NCBI GenBank assembly: GCA_016210565.1 | Contig: JACQUA010000120.1 | Span: forward strand, 1-58,194 | DNA: 58,194 bases | Origin: Chloroflexota bacterium | GTDB lineage: Bacteria > Chloroflexota > Dehalococcoidia > JACQUA01 | Reading direction: 5' to 3' | In this document: positions 48,608 through 56,845 of the stretch, in pieces | Layout of the letters: the number at the start of each line of letters is the position of its first letter | How positions within the stretch are numbered: position 1 is the stretch's first letter | Position numbers and translations under genes: made by a program | Notes under the pieces: generated by a model | Told to the model about the DNA's origin: nothing | The model's input: the letters and a program-made list of their open reading frames with translations, nothing else | Databases searched by the model: none

Positions 48608-50551
48608 ATGAAAATGTCAGTTGCACAGCCCGAGTTTGTCATAGCCCGCCAGTCCGTTGTGGGAATGGAGGGAATGTGGGTCAAGATGTTCGACCCGCCC
48701 ACGGCCAGTCCGGCCACGCCGGACCGCCTGCTGCCGACCAACCCCGTCCCGGAAGTCATGGCCGCGGCGGGTTTGCTGAACCCACCCAGCATCCCCCATA
48801 CCCAGGAGCGGGACCTGCTGCACGGACTGAAGCTACGCACCTGGGACAACCTGAAGGAGCTGGTCTTCTTCACCATCCGGGAAGGGGGTAATCCCCTGGC
48901 CGATGGCACCTACCCGGCGGAGACCATCCGCATGCCGAGAGGGGTAGTCTTTCATGCCAAACTCAAGGGTCACGGCCCGCCGCCGCACACCATTCACTGG
49001 CACGGCATCGAGCCGACCCCGATTAACGACGGGGTGGGCCACTGCTCTATGGAGATCGGCGACTACACGTACCAGTTCCAGCCGAACTTCATCGGCTCCT
49101 ATTTCGCCCACTGCCACCGCAACACCCCCCAGCACTTTGAGTTCGGCCTGTTCGGACTGCTCCTCATCGAGCCGCCGGACGCCTATTTCGCCACCCAGGT
49201 CAACCCGGCCATCCCCATCGGGCACTGCCGGGACGGGAAACGCCGCATCGCGGCCAACCTGGACAATATCCGGGCGCCGGACGGCACGCTGGTGCCCAAC
49301 CCCTTTCCGGGGTTCAATAACAACCCCATCGATGCGCCGGACCCCTGGACCGGCGATCCCCGGCTCAAGTTCCTCACCGATCCCCATGCCCAGACCGTGC
49401 CGTACGACGTCGAGTCCCTCCTGGTACCCGACGACCGGGACTCCGTCTGGAGCGACCTGGCCCCTAACGCCTTCGCCACCTTCCCGGTCCACGGCAACCG
49501 GCCCGGCATTGATGACAAGTTCCACGAGAACGCCGGCGGAAGGGGTTTCTTCGCGTTCAACCAGTACAACCCCGACTACTTCTTTGTCACCGGTGTTCCG
49601 GTTCCCGCCCCCGCGGGAGGCACGGGGACCATCCCTGCCGGCATCGTTGTTCCCCCGGGATTGAACAGCGGCGTGGCCGGGTCCCAGGTCTCCATCGAGG
49701 CCAAGGTGGGGGATACCATCCTGGTCCGGCCCCTGGACGCCGCCTACAGCGAAGTTGACCTTACGTTCCCGGTGGACGTCGTCATCATAGCCTGGGACGG
49801 ACGCGCCCTGGGAGTGCCACCTTACGGGCAGTACAACCATCCCTACGTGGTGCCGGCCAATACGCCGACCCGTGTCGGAGTTGCCCGGCGCTGTGACGTG
49901 CTCATCAAGGCCACCGCCCCCATCAGTTCCTTCGCCACGGTGCGCTTTATCGACCAGCGCGGGGGCCGCGGCCCGGATACCGCGCAGAGGGTACTGTTCA
50001 CCGCCCGGATTCCCTTCAACATCAGGGCAGCCCCTGCCGGGGCGATTTCGGGAACCCTGACCAACGAAACCGGCGCGCCCCTCGCCGGAGTCACTGTCGG
50101 TATGACCGGCGCCGCCATCAAGGAAACGGTGACGGACACGGCCGGCAACTACAGCTTCACCGCGCTGGCCACCGGTAATTACGTGCTGACCCCAGCCATG
50201 GCGGGCTTCGCCTTCAACCCCGTCAGCCGGGCCGTAACTGTGGCAGGCGCCGGCGTCACCGGCGTGAACTTCGCCAGGACCGCGGCGGCCGGGGCCTTCT
50301 CCATCTCGGGCTCACTACGAAACCAGCGGACCGGGGTGGGCATACCCAACGTCGAAGTGATCCTGGACGGGCCGGCGTTCACCACGGCCATAACCGATTC
50401 CCTGGGCAACTTCAGCTTCACCGGACTGGCCAACGGCCGCTACACGGTGGAAGCCTTCCATCCATCTTTCAGATTCCGCCCGAATAGAAGAAGGGCGACT
50501 GTGAGGGGCGCCAGCGTTACCGCGCTGCTCTTCGAAGGGAGGCCCTTGTAG
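48608..50551 (+). CDS. Multicopper oxidase-like protein (chain B) with two C-terminal carboxypeptidase-regulatory-like domains
   Basis: A 647-residue protein. The copper motifs HTIHWHG (127-133) and FAHCHRNTPQHFEFGLFG (167-183) lie in the N-terminal cupredoxin part. The Cys-His-His of a type 1 site is visible, with Leu where a Met ligand could be, and the HCH-to-H spacing is two residues longer than usual. Residues 490-645 form two beta-sandwich repeats (ISGTLTNETGAPLAGVTV, ISGSLRNQRTGVGIPNVEV), a surface-type domain. No signal peptide is present (MKMSVAQPEFVIARQ), so export may depend on chain A. AAGGAGAAATGAAA precedes the ATG. Confidence 0.85.
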   Translation: MKMSVAQPEFVIARQSVVGMEGMWVKMFDPPTASPATPDRLLPTNPVPEVMAAAGLLNPPSIPHTQERDLLHGLKLRTWDNLKELVFFTIREGGNPLADGTYPAETIRMPRGVVFHAKLKGHGPPPHTIHWHGIEPTPINDGVGHCSMEIGDYTYQFQPNFIGSYFAHCHRNTPQHFEFGLFGLLLIEPPDAYFATQVNPAIPIGHCRDGKRRIAANLDNIRAPDGTLVPNPFPGFNNNPIDAPDPWTGDPRLKFLTDPHAQTVPYDVESLLVPDDRDSVWSDLAPNAFATFPVHGNRPGIDDKFHENAGGRGFFAFNQYNPDYFFVTGVPVPAPAGGTGTIPAGIVVPPGLNSGVAGSQVSIEAKVGDTILVRPLDAAYSEVDLTFPVDVVIIAWDGRALGVPPYGQYNHPYVVPANTPTRVGVARRCDVLIKATAPISSFATVRFIDQRGGRGPDTAQRVLFTARIPFNIRAAPAGAISGTLTNETGAPLAGVTVGMTGAAIKETVTDTAGNYSFTALATGNYVLTPAMAGFAFNPVSRAVTVAGAGVTGVNFARTAAAGAFSISGSLRNQRTGVGIPNVEVILDGPAFTTAITDSLGNFSFTGLANGRYTVEAFHPSFRFRPNRRRATVRGASVTALLFEGRPL

Positions 50552-50570
50552 CTGAATCGAGAAGTGCTCC

Positions 50571-50680
50571 TGTCATTCTGAGCGAAGACGAGTCCCGACA
50601 GTATCGGGACGAGTCGCAGGCGAAGAATCTTTCCCGGGGGATTCCCCGCGGAAAGGCCCTTCGCTTCGCTCAGGGTGACA
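50571..50680. repeat. TGTCATTCTGAGCGAAG palindromic element
   Basis: It runs from TGTCATTCTGAGCGAAG to CTTCGCTCAGGGTGACA, with nested GTCCCGACAGTATCGGGAC and CCCGGGGGATTCCCCGCGG palindromes. It is the same family as 40121-40275. It lies between chain B and the FN3 protein and may affect read-through. Confidence 0.75.
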
Positions 50681-50717
50681 GTGAAAGAGAGCCTCTAGAC
50701 TAACGAAAGGGGTAACC

Positions 50718-53700
50718 ATGAAAACGAAACTATCATTCCTAACAGCGGTCTTCCTGGTGCTGACCCTGATATTACCCACCGTCGCCCTGGCCCAGGTGGC
50801 GCCCAACGCGCCGACAGGCCTGACGGCGGTGGCGGTCAATGCCGGCCAGGTTAACCTGGCGTGGACGGACAACTCGCTCGACGAGACCGGGTTCCGGGTG
50901 GAACGGGCCACCAACAACCTGTTCACCACCGCCCTGGTCCAGACCAACGTAAACGCCGGCGTCACTACCCTTAACGACACGACCGTGACGGCCAACACCG
51001 CCTACTTCTACCGCGTCTTCGCGGTCAACGGCGCCCTCAGTTCGGCGCCGTCTCCGGTCCCGCCTGCGGTCGTCACCGTCACCACGCCGCAATCCGTGCC
51101 GCAGATCACCCAGGTCCTGCCGGCGCCTGCGACCGCCCAGATCCTCAGCGGCGCCCCCAACGTCATCGCCGCCTCGGCGGTCTCGCCGGGCTCGACGGTC
51201 TCAGCGATAGATTTCCAGGTGATCGTCCCGGCGCCCTTTGTAGCCCAGGAAATCTTCGGTCAGGTACCCACTGCCATCGCTCCGACCATTTCCGGCGGGC
51301 CCAGGGCCAACAATGTTGCTGTCCCTGTCGGCCTGCCGGCGGGTTCGGTGATGGGCTTCGTCATCGTCGGGACGGTGACGGCGGTGAACGCGGCCGCGGG
51401 CGAATGGACGATAACCTCCGGGGGCCAGCAGTTCTTTGTCTATGAAAGCCTGCTCACGGGTGTCCGGGGGACTCTCCCCACCGCGCCGCCCCCGGTGGGC
51501 AGCTCGGTGCGGACCGTGGGCATGCGCACCCTAGCCCCGGGTCCCCTGGTGGCCGACGTCATCACGGAACGCCCGCCGGGGGTGGAGCTGGCGGAACTCA
51601 ACTTCTTCCTGTTCAACGGCACCATCACCGCCACCACCCCAACAACCTGGATCATCGGCGGTGTGGATTTCGCCATCAACGACGCCACGTTCCCGGCGGT
51701 GATTGACCCTGGCATCGGACTGGGTGTCGGGCTGGACCCTTTGGTCACCGTCCAGTTCATACCCACGGCCCCGGTCGCCGCCACGCCCACCATTGTCGCC
51801 CAGGAAATCTTCGGCCAGGCGCCCACCGCTATCCTGGCTACGAGGGCGGCTGCTCCGACCAACAATACCAGTTTTGTGACCCCGGCGGGTGTGCCCGCGG
51901 GCTCGGTCATGGGGTTCGTGATCATCGGCCAGGTGACCGCTATCAGCCCCACGGGCCAATGGACAATAACGGCCGGCGGCCAGACGTTCCTGGTCTATGA
52001 AAGCGCCGCCACCGTGGTCGTCGGCCCCACTCCTGCCGCCCCCCCCGCCGTGGGCCAGTTCGTACGGACCGTGGGCATGCGCACGCTGGCCCCAGGGCCC
52101 CTGGTAGCTGACGTGATCACCTCGCGCCCCGGCGGCGACCTGGCGGAGCCCTTCTTCCTCTTCAATGGCACTGTCACGGCCGCCGGCCCGGCCACCTGGA
52201 CCGTCGGCGGCGTGAATTTCGTGGTTAACGACGCCACGTTTCCCGCCGTTATCGACCCGGGCATCGGGCTGCCGCCGTTGGACCCCGTGGTAACAGTCCA
52301 GTTCATTCTCACAGGACTGCCACCCACTCCGCCCGCCGGCGGCTTTGCCCCGCTGGCCCTGACGGCGGCCCCGGTCAGGCAGGCAGTTTTCGCCGCGCCC
52401 AGGGTCACAACTAACCGGCCCGGCATCCTCTTCCTGCGGGCCACCGACGCCAACGCACAGGTAACCACCACCTTCGCCAACGTCACCTTGCTGGCTGCGG
52501 CCACGGTGGTCCCAGCGGCGCCCGCGGGCCTGGCGGCCGCCCTGCCCGTCCCCACCCAGGTGAATCTCACCTGGGTCCACAACTCGGCCAATACCGCCAG
52601 CTTCCGGGTGGAGCGCGCCACTGATGTCCTGTTTACCCTGAACAAGCAGACGTTTGTGGTGGCGGCCGGCAGCGCCGCCTTCACCGATGCCATCACCGCC
52701 GGCGCCAATCTCCTCTACCGTGTCTTCGCGGTTAACGGGGCAGGGGATTCCCCGGCCTCTAACGTGGCAACGGTGGGCACGCCGCCGGCGGCGATCGCCC
52801 CGACCGCCCTTATCGGCGCCGTTGTCAGCGCGACCTCCATCACCCTGACATGGACGGACAACTCCGCCGATGAGACCGGGTTCCGCATTGACCGGGCCAC
52901 CGACGCCCTCTTCACTCTAAACCTGGTGCAGAACCAGGTCGGGGCTAATGTGCCCACGTTCACCGACACTGTGGTGCCCGCCGGGGTTACCGTGTTCTAT
53001 CGCGTCATCGCCCTGAGAGCGGCCGGCAACTCGGCTGCATCCAACGTGGTGCAGCTATCGACCGCCGCGCCGGCGACCCCGACCGGCCTGATAGCAACGC
53101 CCATCAGCGCCACCCAGGTCAACCTGACCTGGACGGATGCCTCGACCAATGAGACCGGCTTCCGCATCGACCGCGCTACCAATGCGGCCTTTAGCCAACC
53201 TGTCCCGCTGGTAACCTTCACCGTGGGCGCCAACGTGGCCACCTTCAGTGACACCACGGTGCCCCCGGGCGTTGATGTCTTCTATCGCGTCACTGCGCTC
53301 GGCGTAAGCCCCTCCGCGCCTTCGGTCCCTGCGACGGTGGCCGTAGCTCTGCCGGCTGCGCCCAGCGGCCTCGCCGTGGCGCCTGCGGCAGGCGGGGTCT
53401 CGCTGACCTGGACGGACAACTCCACGAACGAGACTGGTTTCCGCATCGAACGGGCTACCGACCTGCTCTTTACAGCCGGGCTGGCCACGATGGTGGCGGC
53501 GGCTAATGCTACGGCCTTTGTCGACGGTAGCGCGGCGGCTTCCACTACCTACTTCTACCGCGTGTCGGCGGTCAATAATGTGGGCACTTCCGCGCCAACC
53601 ACGACGATGCAGGTGACCACCCTCGCAGGAGCTCCTGCTCCGAATCCGGCGCCGGTAGTCGGTGGGGGAGGGGGAGCCGTTGTAGGGGGTGGCGGCGGCG

Positions 53701-54617
53701 CGGTGGGCGGCGGCGGCGGGGCTGCAATAGCCGCGCCTCCCCCGGCTCCAGCGACGACGATCACCTTCACCGGTCCCCTCGGCAGAGCCGAGCTCACCCT
53801 GAATGCTGAAAACAGGGTCGAGAGCAGCGTCGCCATCAAGGACGAGGCTGGCAAGGTCAATCTGGTCGTCGGCGCCGGCACCAGAGCGACCTTGAAGTCC
53901 GGTGCGGCGGTGACGGCCATCACCGCTACCAAAATGGCGTCGCCCCCGGCAGCGCCATCGGATAAGAGTATCCTCGTGATCTATGACTTCGGACCGGACG
54001 GCGTGCAGTTCAGTCCGGCCCTGAGCCTCACCATCAATGACGTGCCCCCGGGCGTCAAGGAAGCGGACATTAGTGTCATGTTCTGGGATGGCGCCGGCTG
54101 GGTGAGCCTCGGCCAGGGCAAGCTGGATGTGGAGAAGAGGACCGTGACCATCGAGGTCAGCCATTTCACGCCCATCGCGCTGATGGTTGACAAGACGGCG
54201 GCCCCGGCCCAGCCGCCCCCGCCGCCTCCTCCTCCGCCAACCCCGCCGCCGGCAACCCCTGCGGCCAAACCGACCGCGGTCCCGCCGGTGACGACGCCGG
54301 CAGCGCCCCCGAGCCCGAAGCCGCCAGTGGCGACGCCGGCGCCGAAGCCGGAGGTTACCGCGCCGCCGGCGACCAAACCACCGGCCGCGCCGCCGGTGGT
54401 TACCCCGGCGCCGCCAACAGCGCCGCCGGTGATAGCCCCACCGCCCGCCCCAGCGCCGGAGGTCCCCGCCATTGCGCCGTCTCCCGCCGAGGCCCCGGCG
54501 CCCACGGAGCCAGGCCAGACCACTAACTGGATGCTCCTGATGGGGATCATCGCCGCGGCGATCATCGCTGCCATTGCCTTCTACTTCATCTGGGTGAGGG
54601 TACCGGCAGACAAATAG
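50718..54617 (+). CDS. Large FN3-repeat surface protein with C-terminal membrane anchor
   Basis: A 1299-residue exported protein. Signal peptide at residues 1-26 (LSFLTAVFLVLTLILPTVALA). There are five fibronectin-III-like domains recognised by (V)NL.WTDNS..ETGFR(I/V)(E/D)RAT: one at about 30-115 and four at about 610-965. Between them is a 185-residue segment (AQEIFGQ.PTAI...) present twice in tandem, DUF5666-like in style. A Gly-rich stretch (about 975-1010) precedes a beta domain (ITFTGPLGRAELTLNAEN). A Pro/Ala stalk (about 1165-1270) and a single helix WMLLMGIIAAAIIAAIAFYF end the protein. Probably anchored outside the cell, perhaps as scaffold for the copper oxidases. AAAGGGGTAACC precedes the ATG. 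Confidence 0.85.
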   Translation: MKTKLSFLTAVFLVLTLILPTVALAQVAPNAPTGLTAVAVNAGQVNLAWTDNSLDETGFRVERATNNLFTTALVQTNVNAGVTTLNDTTVTANTAYFYRVFAVNGALSSAPSPVPPAVVTVTTPQSVPQITQVLPAPATAQILSGAPNVIAASAVSPGSTVSAIDFQVIVPAPFVAQEIFGQVPTAIAPTISGGPRANNVAVPVGLPAGSVMGFVIVGTVTAVNAAAGEWTITSGGQQFFVYESLLTGVRGTLPTAPPPVGSSVRTVGMRTLAPGPLVADVITERPPGVELAELNFFLFNGTITATTPTTWIIGGVDFAINDATFPAVIDPGIGLGVGLDPLVTVQFIPTAPVAATPTIVAQEIFGQAPTAILATRAAAPTNNTSFVTPAGVPAGSVMGFVIIGQVTAISPTGQWTITAGGQTFLVYESAATVVVGPTPAAPPAVGQFVRTVGMRTLAPGPLVADVITSRPGGDLAEPFFLFNGTVTAAGPATWTVGGVNFVVNDATFPAVIDPGIGLPPLDPVVTVQFILTGLPPTPPAGGFAPLALTAAPVRQAVFAAPRVTTNRPGILFLRATDANAQVTTTFANVTLLAAATVVPAAPAGLAAALPVPTQVNLTWVHNSANTASFRVERATDVLFTLNKQTFVVAAGSAAFTDAITAGANLLYRVFAVNGAGDSPASNVATVGTPPAAIAPTALIGAVVSATSITLTWTDNSADETGFRIDRATDALFTLNLVQNQVGANVPTFTDTVVPAGVTVFYRVIALRAAGNSAASNVVQLSTAAPATPTGLIATPISATQVNLTWTDASTNETGFRIDRATNAAFSQPVPLVTFTVGANVATFSDTTVPPGVDVFYRVTALGVSPSAPSVPATVAVALPAAPSGLAVAPAAGGVSLTWTDNSTNETGFRIERATDLLFTAGLATMVAAANATAFVDGSAAASTTYFYRVSAVNNVGTSAPTTTMQVTTLAGAPAPNPAPVVGGGGGAVVGGGGGAVGGGGGAAIAAPPPAPATTITFTGPLGRAELTLNAENRVESSVAIKDEAGKVNLVVGAGTRATLKSGAAVTAITATKMASPPAAPSDKSILVIYDFGPDGVQFSPALSLTINDVPPGVKEADISVMFWDGAGWVSLGQGKLDVEKRTVTIEVSHFTPIALMVDKTAAPAQPPPPPPPPPTPPPATPAAKPTAVPPVTTPAAPPSPKPPVATPAPKPEVTAPPATKPPAAPPVVTPAPPTAPPVIAPPPAPAPEVPAIAPSPAEAPAPTEPGQTTNWMLLMGIIAAAIIAAIAFYFIWVRVPADK

Positions 54618-54642
54618 GACACTGTAGATGGGGTGGTGTGGC

Positions 54643-54723
54643 CCCCTTGGGGGGCAGGGCGATTTGCCCTGCCCCCCAAGGGGAAACAGAGGCCCGCGGA
54701 AGGTTTTCCGCGGGCCTCTTTGC
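54643..54723 (+). terminator. Tandem hairpin terminators after the FN3 protein gene
   Basis: The first hairpin is CCCCTTGGGGGGCAGGGC (54643-54660) with its exact complement at 54666-54683. The second is AGAGGCCCGCGGAA (54688-54701) with its exact complement at 54706-54719, followed by TTTGCGTTTG. Both stems are perfect, 18 and 14 bp. They close the MCO/FN3 unit. Confidence 0.8.
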
Positions 54724-55051
54724 GTTTGGGGGAGGGAGACACCCGGTACCACAGGCCACTGTGCCTGTGAGCTTCGGACCTTGAGGCAGCGATTTATTGT
54801 GTGGGTCACCGTTGCCGGAGAACCAGGCGCAGGCGTGCAATTCATCGCCGGCAGGATTGCCGCCTGCCTTGTTCAATATCCATGGCTCACAGGCACGGCG
54901 GCCTGTGGTACCGGGGTGGTGTGGAGGAGCTTCGCGGCTTAGACGACTGTGGCGCGACACGGACAAGGGTGATGCTACTCACAGGCGCGGACGCCTGTGC
55001 CACTCCAAGGGTGATGCCAACCACAGGCGGGGACGCCTGTGCCACCCTCGC
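54724..55051. repeat. Array of ACAGGC/GCCTGT palindromes
   Basis: At least four units are present: ACCACAGGCCACTGTGCCTGTG at about 54748, CACAGGCACGGCGGCCTGTGG at about 54889, CACAGGCGCGGACGCCTGTG at about 54980 and CACAGGCGGGGACGCCTGTG at about 55022. No gene is seen. The same unit is at 20540, 22084, 43677 and 46733. Confidence 0.65.
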
Positions 55052-56734
55052 TTAGCGGGAGGGGGGGACGCCGCACTTGTGGGCGGCTTCGGCCTGGGTC
55101 TGGAGGACCTGCTCTTCCACTCTATCTATCGCCGCCAGATCGGTCCAGGGGCTCATGATGAAGGACTTGAGGGCTGATATGGGGGGGCCTGATTCGCCGT
55201 TGTAGGCAGCGCGCCGGTAGGCGTCGGTCCAGGACAGCAGGACGCCCTCTCCGCGCATCGACCGGTGTTGGACCAGGTCGAACATGCAGCGGTCGTAGGC
55301 GTTATGGAACTTGAGGCGGTCGGAGTAGGCCGGATCATTCAGTTCTCTCTCGAAGGCCTGGCCGGCGTCCAGATCCTCGGGATAAATACGGAAAAGGGTG
55401 ACCGGGCCATGATTGGTGTCGTTGAGGACTTTGATCGAACGGTGTTGTTCCAGCCGCTCCCGAAGCATTTCGGCCATCTCGACCACGTGCCCTATCAACG
55501 TTCGATAACCCTGCTTGCCGAAGAGCCTGATGTTGGCCAGGGCGCCCAGCGCCCCGGCGGCGGAGCGCGAGGTCTCCAGGGTGTAGACGCCGGGATGGTA
55601 GTCGCCGAACTGGTAGAGATACGGCATCTGCTCGGTCGTCCGGCTCAGGAGGGAAAGGTCTTTCCTGTCCCTGGTCAGGAAGAGGCTGGAGATGTAGGGC
55701 GCGTAACCTGTCTTGTGGAAATCCATCCCCAGGCTGTCAGCCAGGGAGAGATCGCCCATCCTCTTCAGGGAGTCGAGCAAGGACCCCAGCGTGCGGGGAT
55801 GAAAGCCCAGAGGGTTGTTCTGGAAATCGTAATCGCAGAATACGGACCAGGCCCATCCGATGACCGCGTCGGCGTGGATGTGGGGCTTATAGTCGAGACC
55901 GAACTCATCCACCAGGCTGTCGCACAGGCGAACAATGGCCGGCAGGTCGTCGATGCCAAAGGCATCGGTCGTTCCGATAGTCGGCATTATGACAGCGACC
56001 TTTTCACCCTGGCGAAAGGCGCGCCTGAGGTAGTCCTCCAGATGGGGCAGGGACATGGCGTTGTCGCGGCCGCACGGGATGGTGACCAGGTTCCTGGTCC
56101 CCACCCCCAGCCAGGCGACGGCATTGAGTTTGGAGTAGTGGGCCGTTTCGGAAGCCACTATCTTTATGTCTTCCCGAATGCCGTCCCGCATGCCACGCCC
56201 GCCCAGCAGCTTTTCGATGCCGAGTTTGCAGCCGTACAGGATGGTGCCGGTGCCGCCAAAGGTGAAAAGGCCGCCGGAAGTTTTCGGTTCATACCCGATC
56301 AGGTCGGAGACCAGGGCCACCGCCTGGATTTCGGCCTGAGTGAACCGGCCGGAGTAGGCATCCCAGATGATGTTGGGGTTATATATGGCGCTGGCGATGG
56401 CCGAGATGATGGCTGGAATGCTGATGGGCGGGGTGACATTGACCTGGGCGTTGGGGTGCGCCCAGACAATCATGTCCTGGCAGTAGTCCACAATAAGCTC
56501 GGTGATCTCCTCCACGGAACTGCCGGCCTCCGGGAAGCCGACGCCGGGGATGTCCCGGGACTTCTTTCTTTCCCTCCGGCCGAGGATGGGAGCGGCGGAT
56601 TTCAGCGCATCTACATAATCCAGAAAATGGGACGTGGTATGGATGAAATAGGCATCCATGATGGGGTTGGATACGGGGAAGGGGAAGTAGGTCTTTAGCT
56701 GCTCGAGCAGGTCCCTGTAGTTCTTTGCTTCCAT
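55052..56734 (-). CDS. PLP-dependent group II decarboxylase
   Basis: A 560-residue PLP enzyme of the glutamate/aromatic-amino-acid/diaminobutyrate decarboxylase fold. The PLP lysine is in LGMDFHKTGYAPY, and the Asp pairing with the pyridine nitrogen is in HIHADAVIGWAW. FTFGGTGTILYGCKLGIEK is the phosphate-binding area, and a long N-terminal segment includes VWAHPNAQVNVTPPISIPAI. The substrate (glutamate, aspartate, diaminobutyrate or an aromatic amino acid) cannot be told. ATG at 56734 with GAGGGAAATGG. A C-rich repeat and a secreted-protein gene lie upstream. Confidence 0.9.
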   Translation of the reverse strand: MEAKNYRDLLEQLKTYFPFPVSNPIMDAYFIHTTSHFLDYVDALKSAAPILGRRERKKSRDIPGVGFPEAGSSVEEITELIVDYCQDMIVWAHPNAQVNVTPPISIPAIISAIASAIYNPNIIWDAYSGRFTQAEIQAVALVSDLIGYEPKTSGGLFTFGGTGTILYGCKLGIEKLLGGRGMRDGIREDIKIVASETAHYSKLNAVAWLGVGTRNLVTIPCGRDNAMSLPHLEDYLRRAFRQGEKVAVIMPTIGTTDAFGIDDLPAIVRLCDSLVDEFGLDYKPHIHADAVIGWAWSVFCDYDFQNNPLGFHPRTLGSLLDSLKRMGDLSLADSLGMDFHKTGYAPYISSLFLTRDRKDLSLLSRTTEQMPYLYQFGDYHPGVYTLETSRSAAGALGALANIRLFGKQGYRTLIGHVVEMAEMLRERLEQHRSIKVLNDTNHGPVTLFRIYPEDLDAGQAFERELNDPAYSDRLKFHNAYDRCMFDLVQHRSMRGEGVLLSWTDAYRRAAYNGESGPPISALKSFIMSPWTDLAAIDRVEEQVLQTQAEAAHKCGVPPSR

Positions 56735-56742
56735 TTCCCTCC

Positions 56743-56842
56743 TGATCCTCCCCCTTTTTCAAAGGGGGATACAGGGGGATTTCGCGCTGCGGCAAAAAAG
56801 GCTTTTCAAATCCCCCTTAGTCCCCCTTTTTCAAAGGGGGAA
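56743..56842. repeat. AATCCCCCTTAGTCCCCC...AAAGGGGGA repeats
   Basis: Two copies of the dispersed C-rich palindrome, CTCCCCCTTTTTCAAAGGGGGA at 56747-56769 and AATCCCCCTTAGTCCCCC/TTTTTCAAAGGGGGAAG at 56810-56842. Confidence 0.7.
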
Positions 56843-56845
56843 GAA

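Noticed and set aside
54643..54723. Tandem hairpins considered as a riboswitch
   Set aside because: They follow the stop codon of the FN3 gene, have perfect stems without a conserved aptamer core, and fit terminators.
53055..54845. Antisense Arg/Gly-rich frame of 596 codons opposite the FN3 protein
   Set aside because: It arises from the Pro/Ala stalk and FN3 repeats read backwards and has no protein-like features.
54724..55051. Possible CRISPR array from repeated CACAGGC units
   Set aside because: Units are palindromes of varying length with irregular spacing, no constant spacer size and no cas genes.
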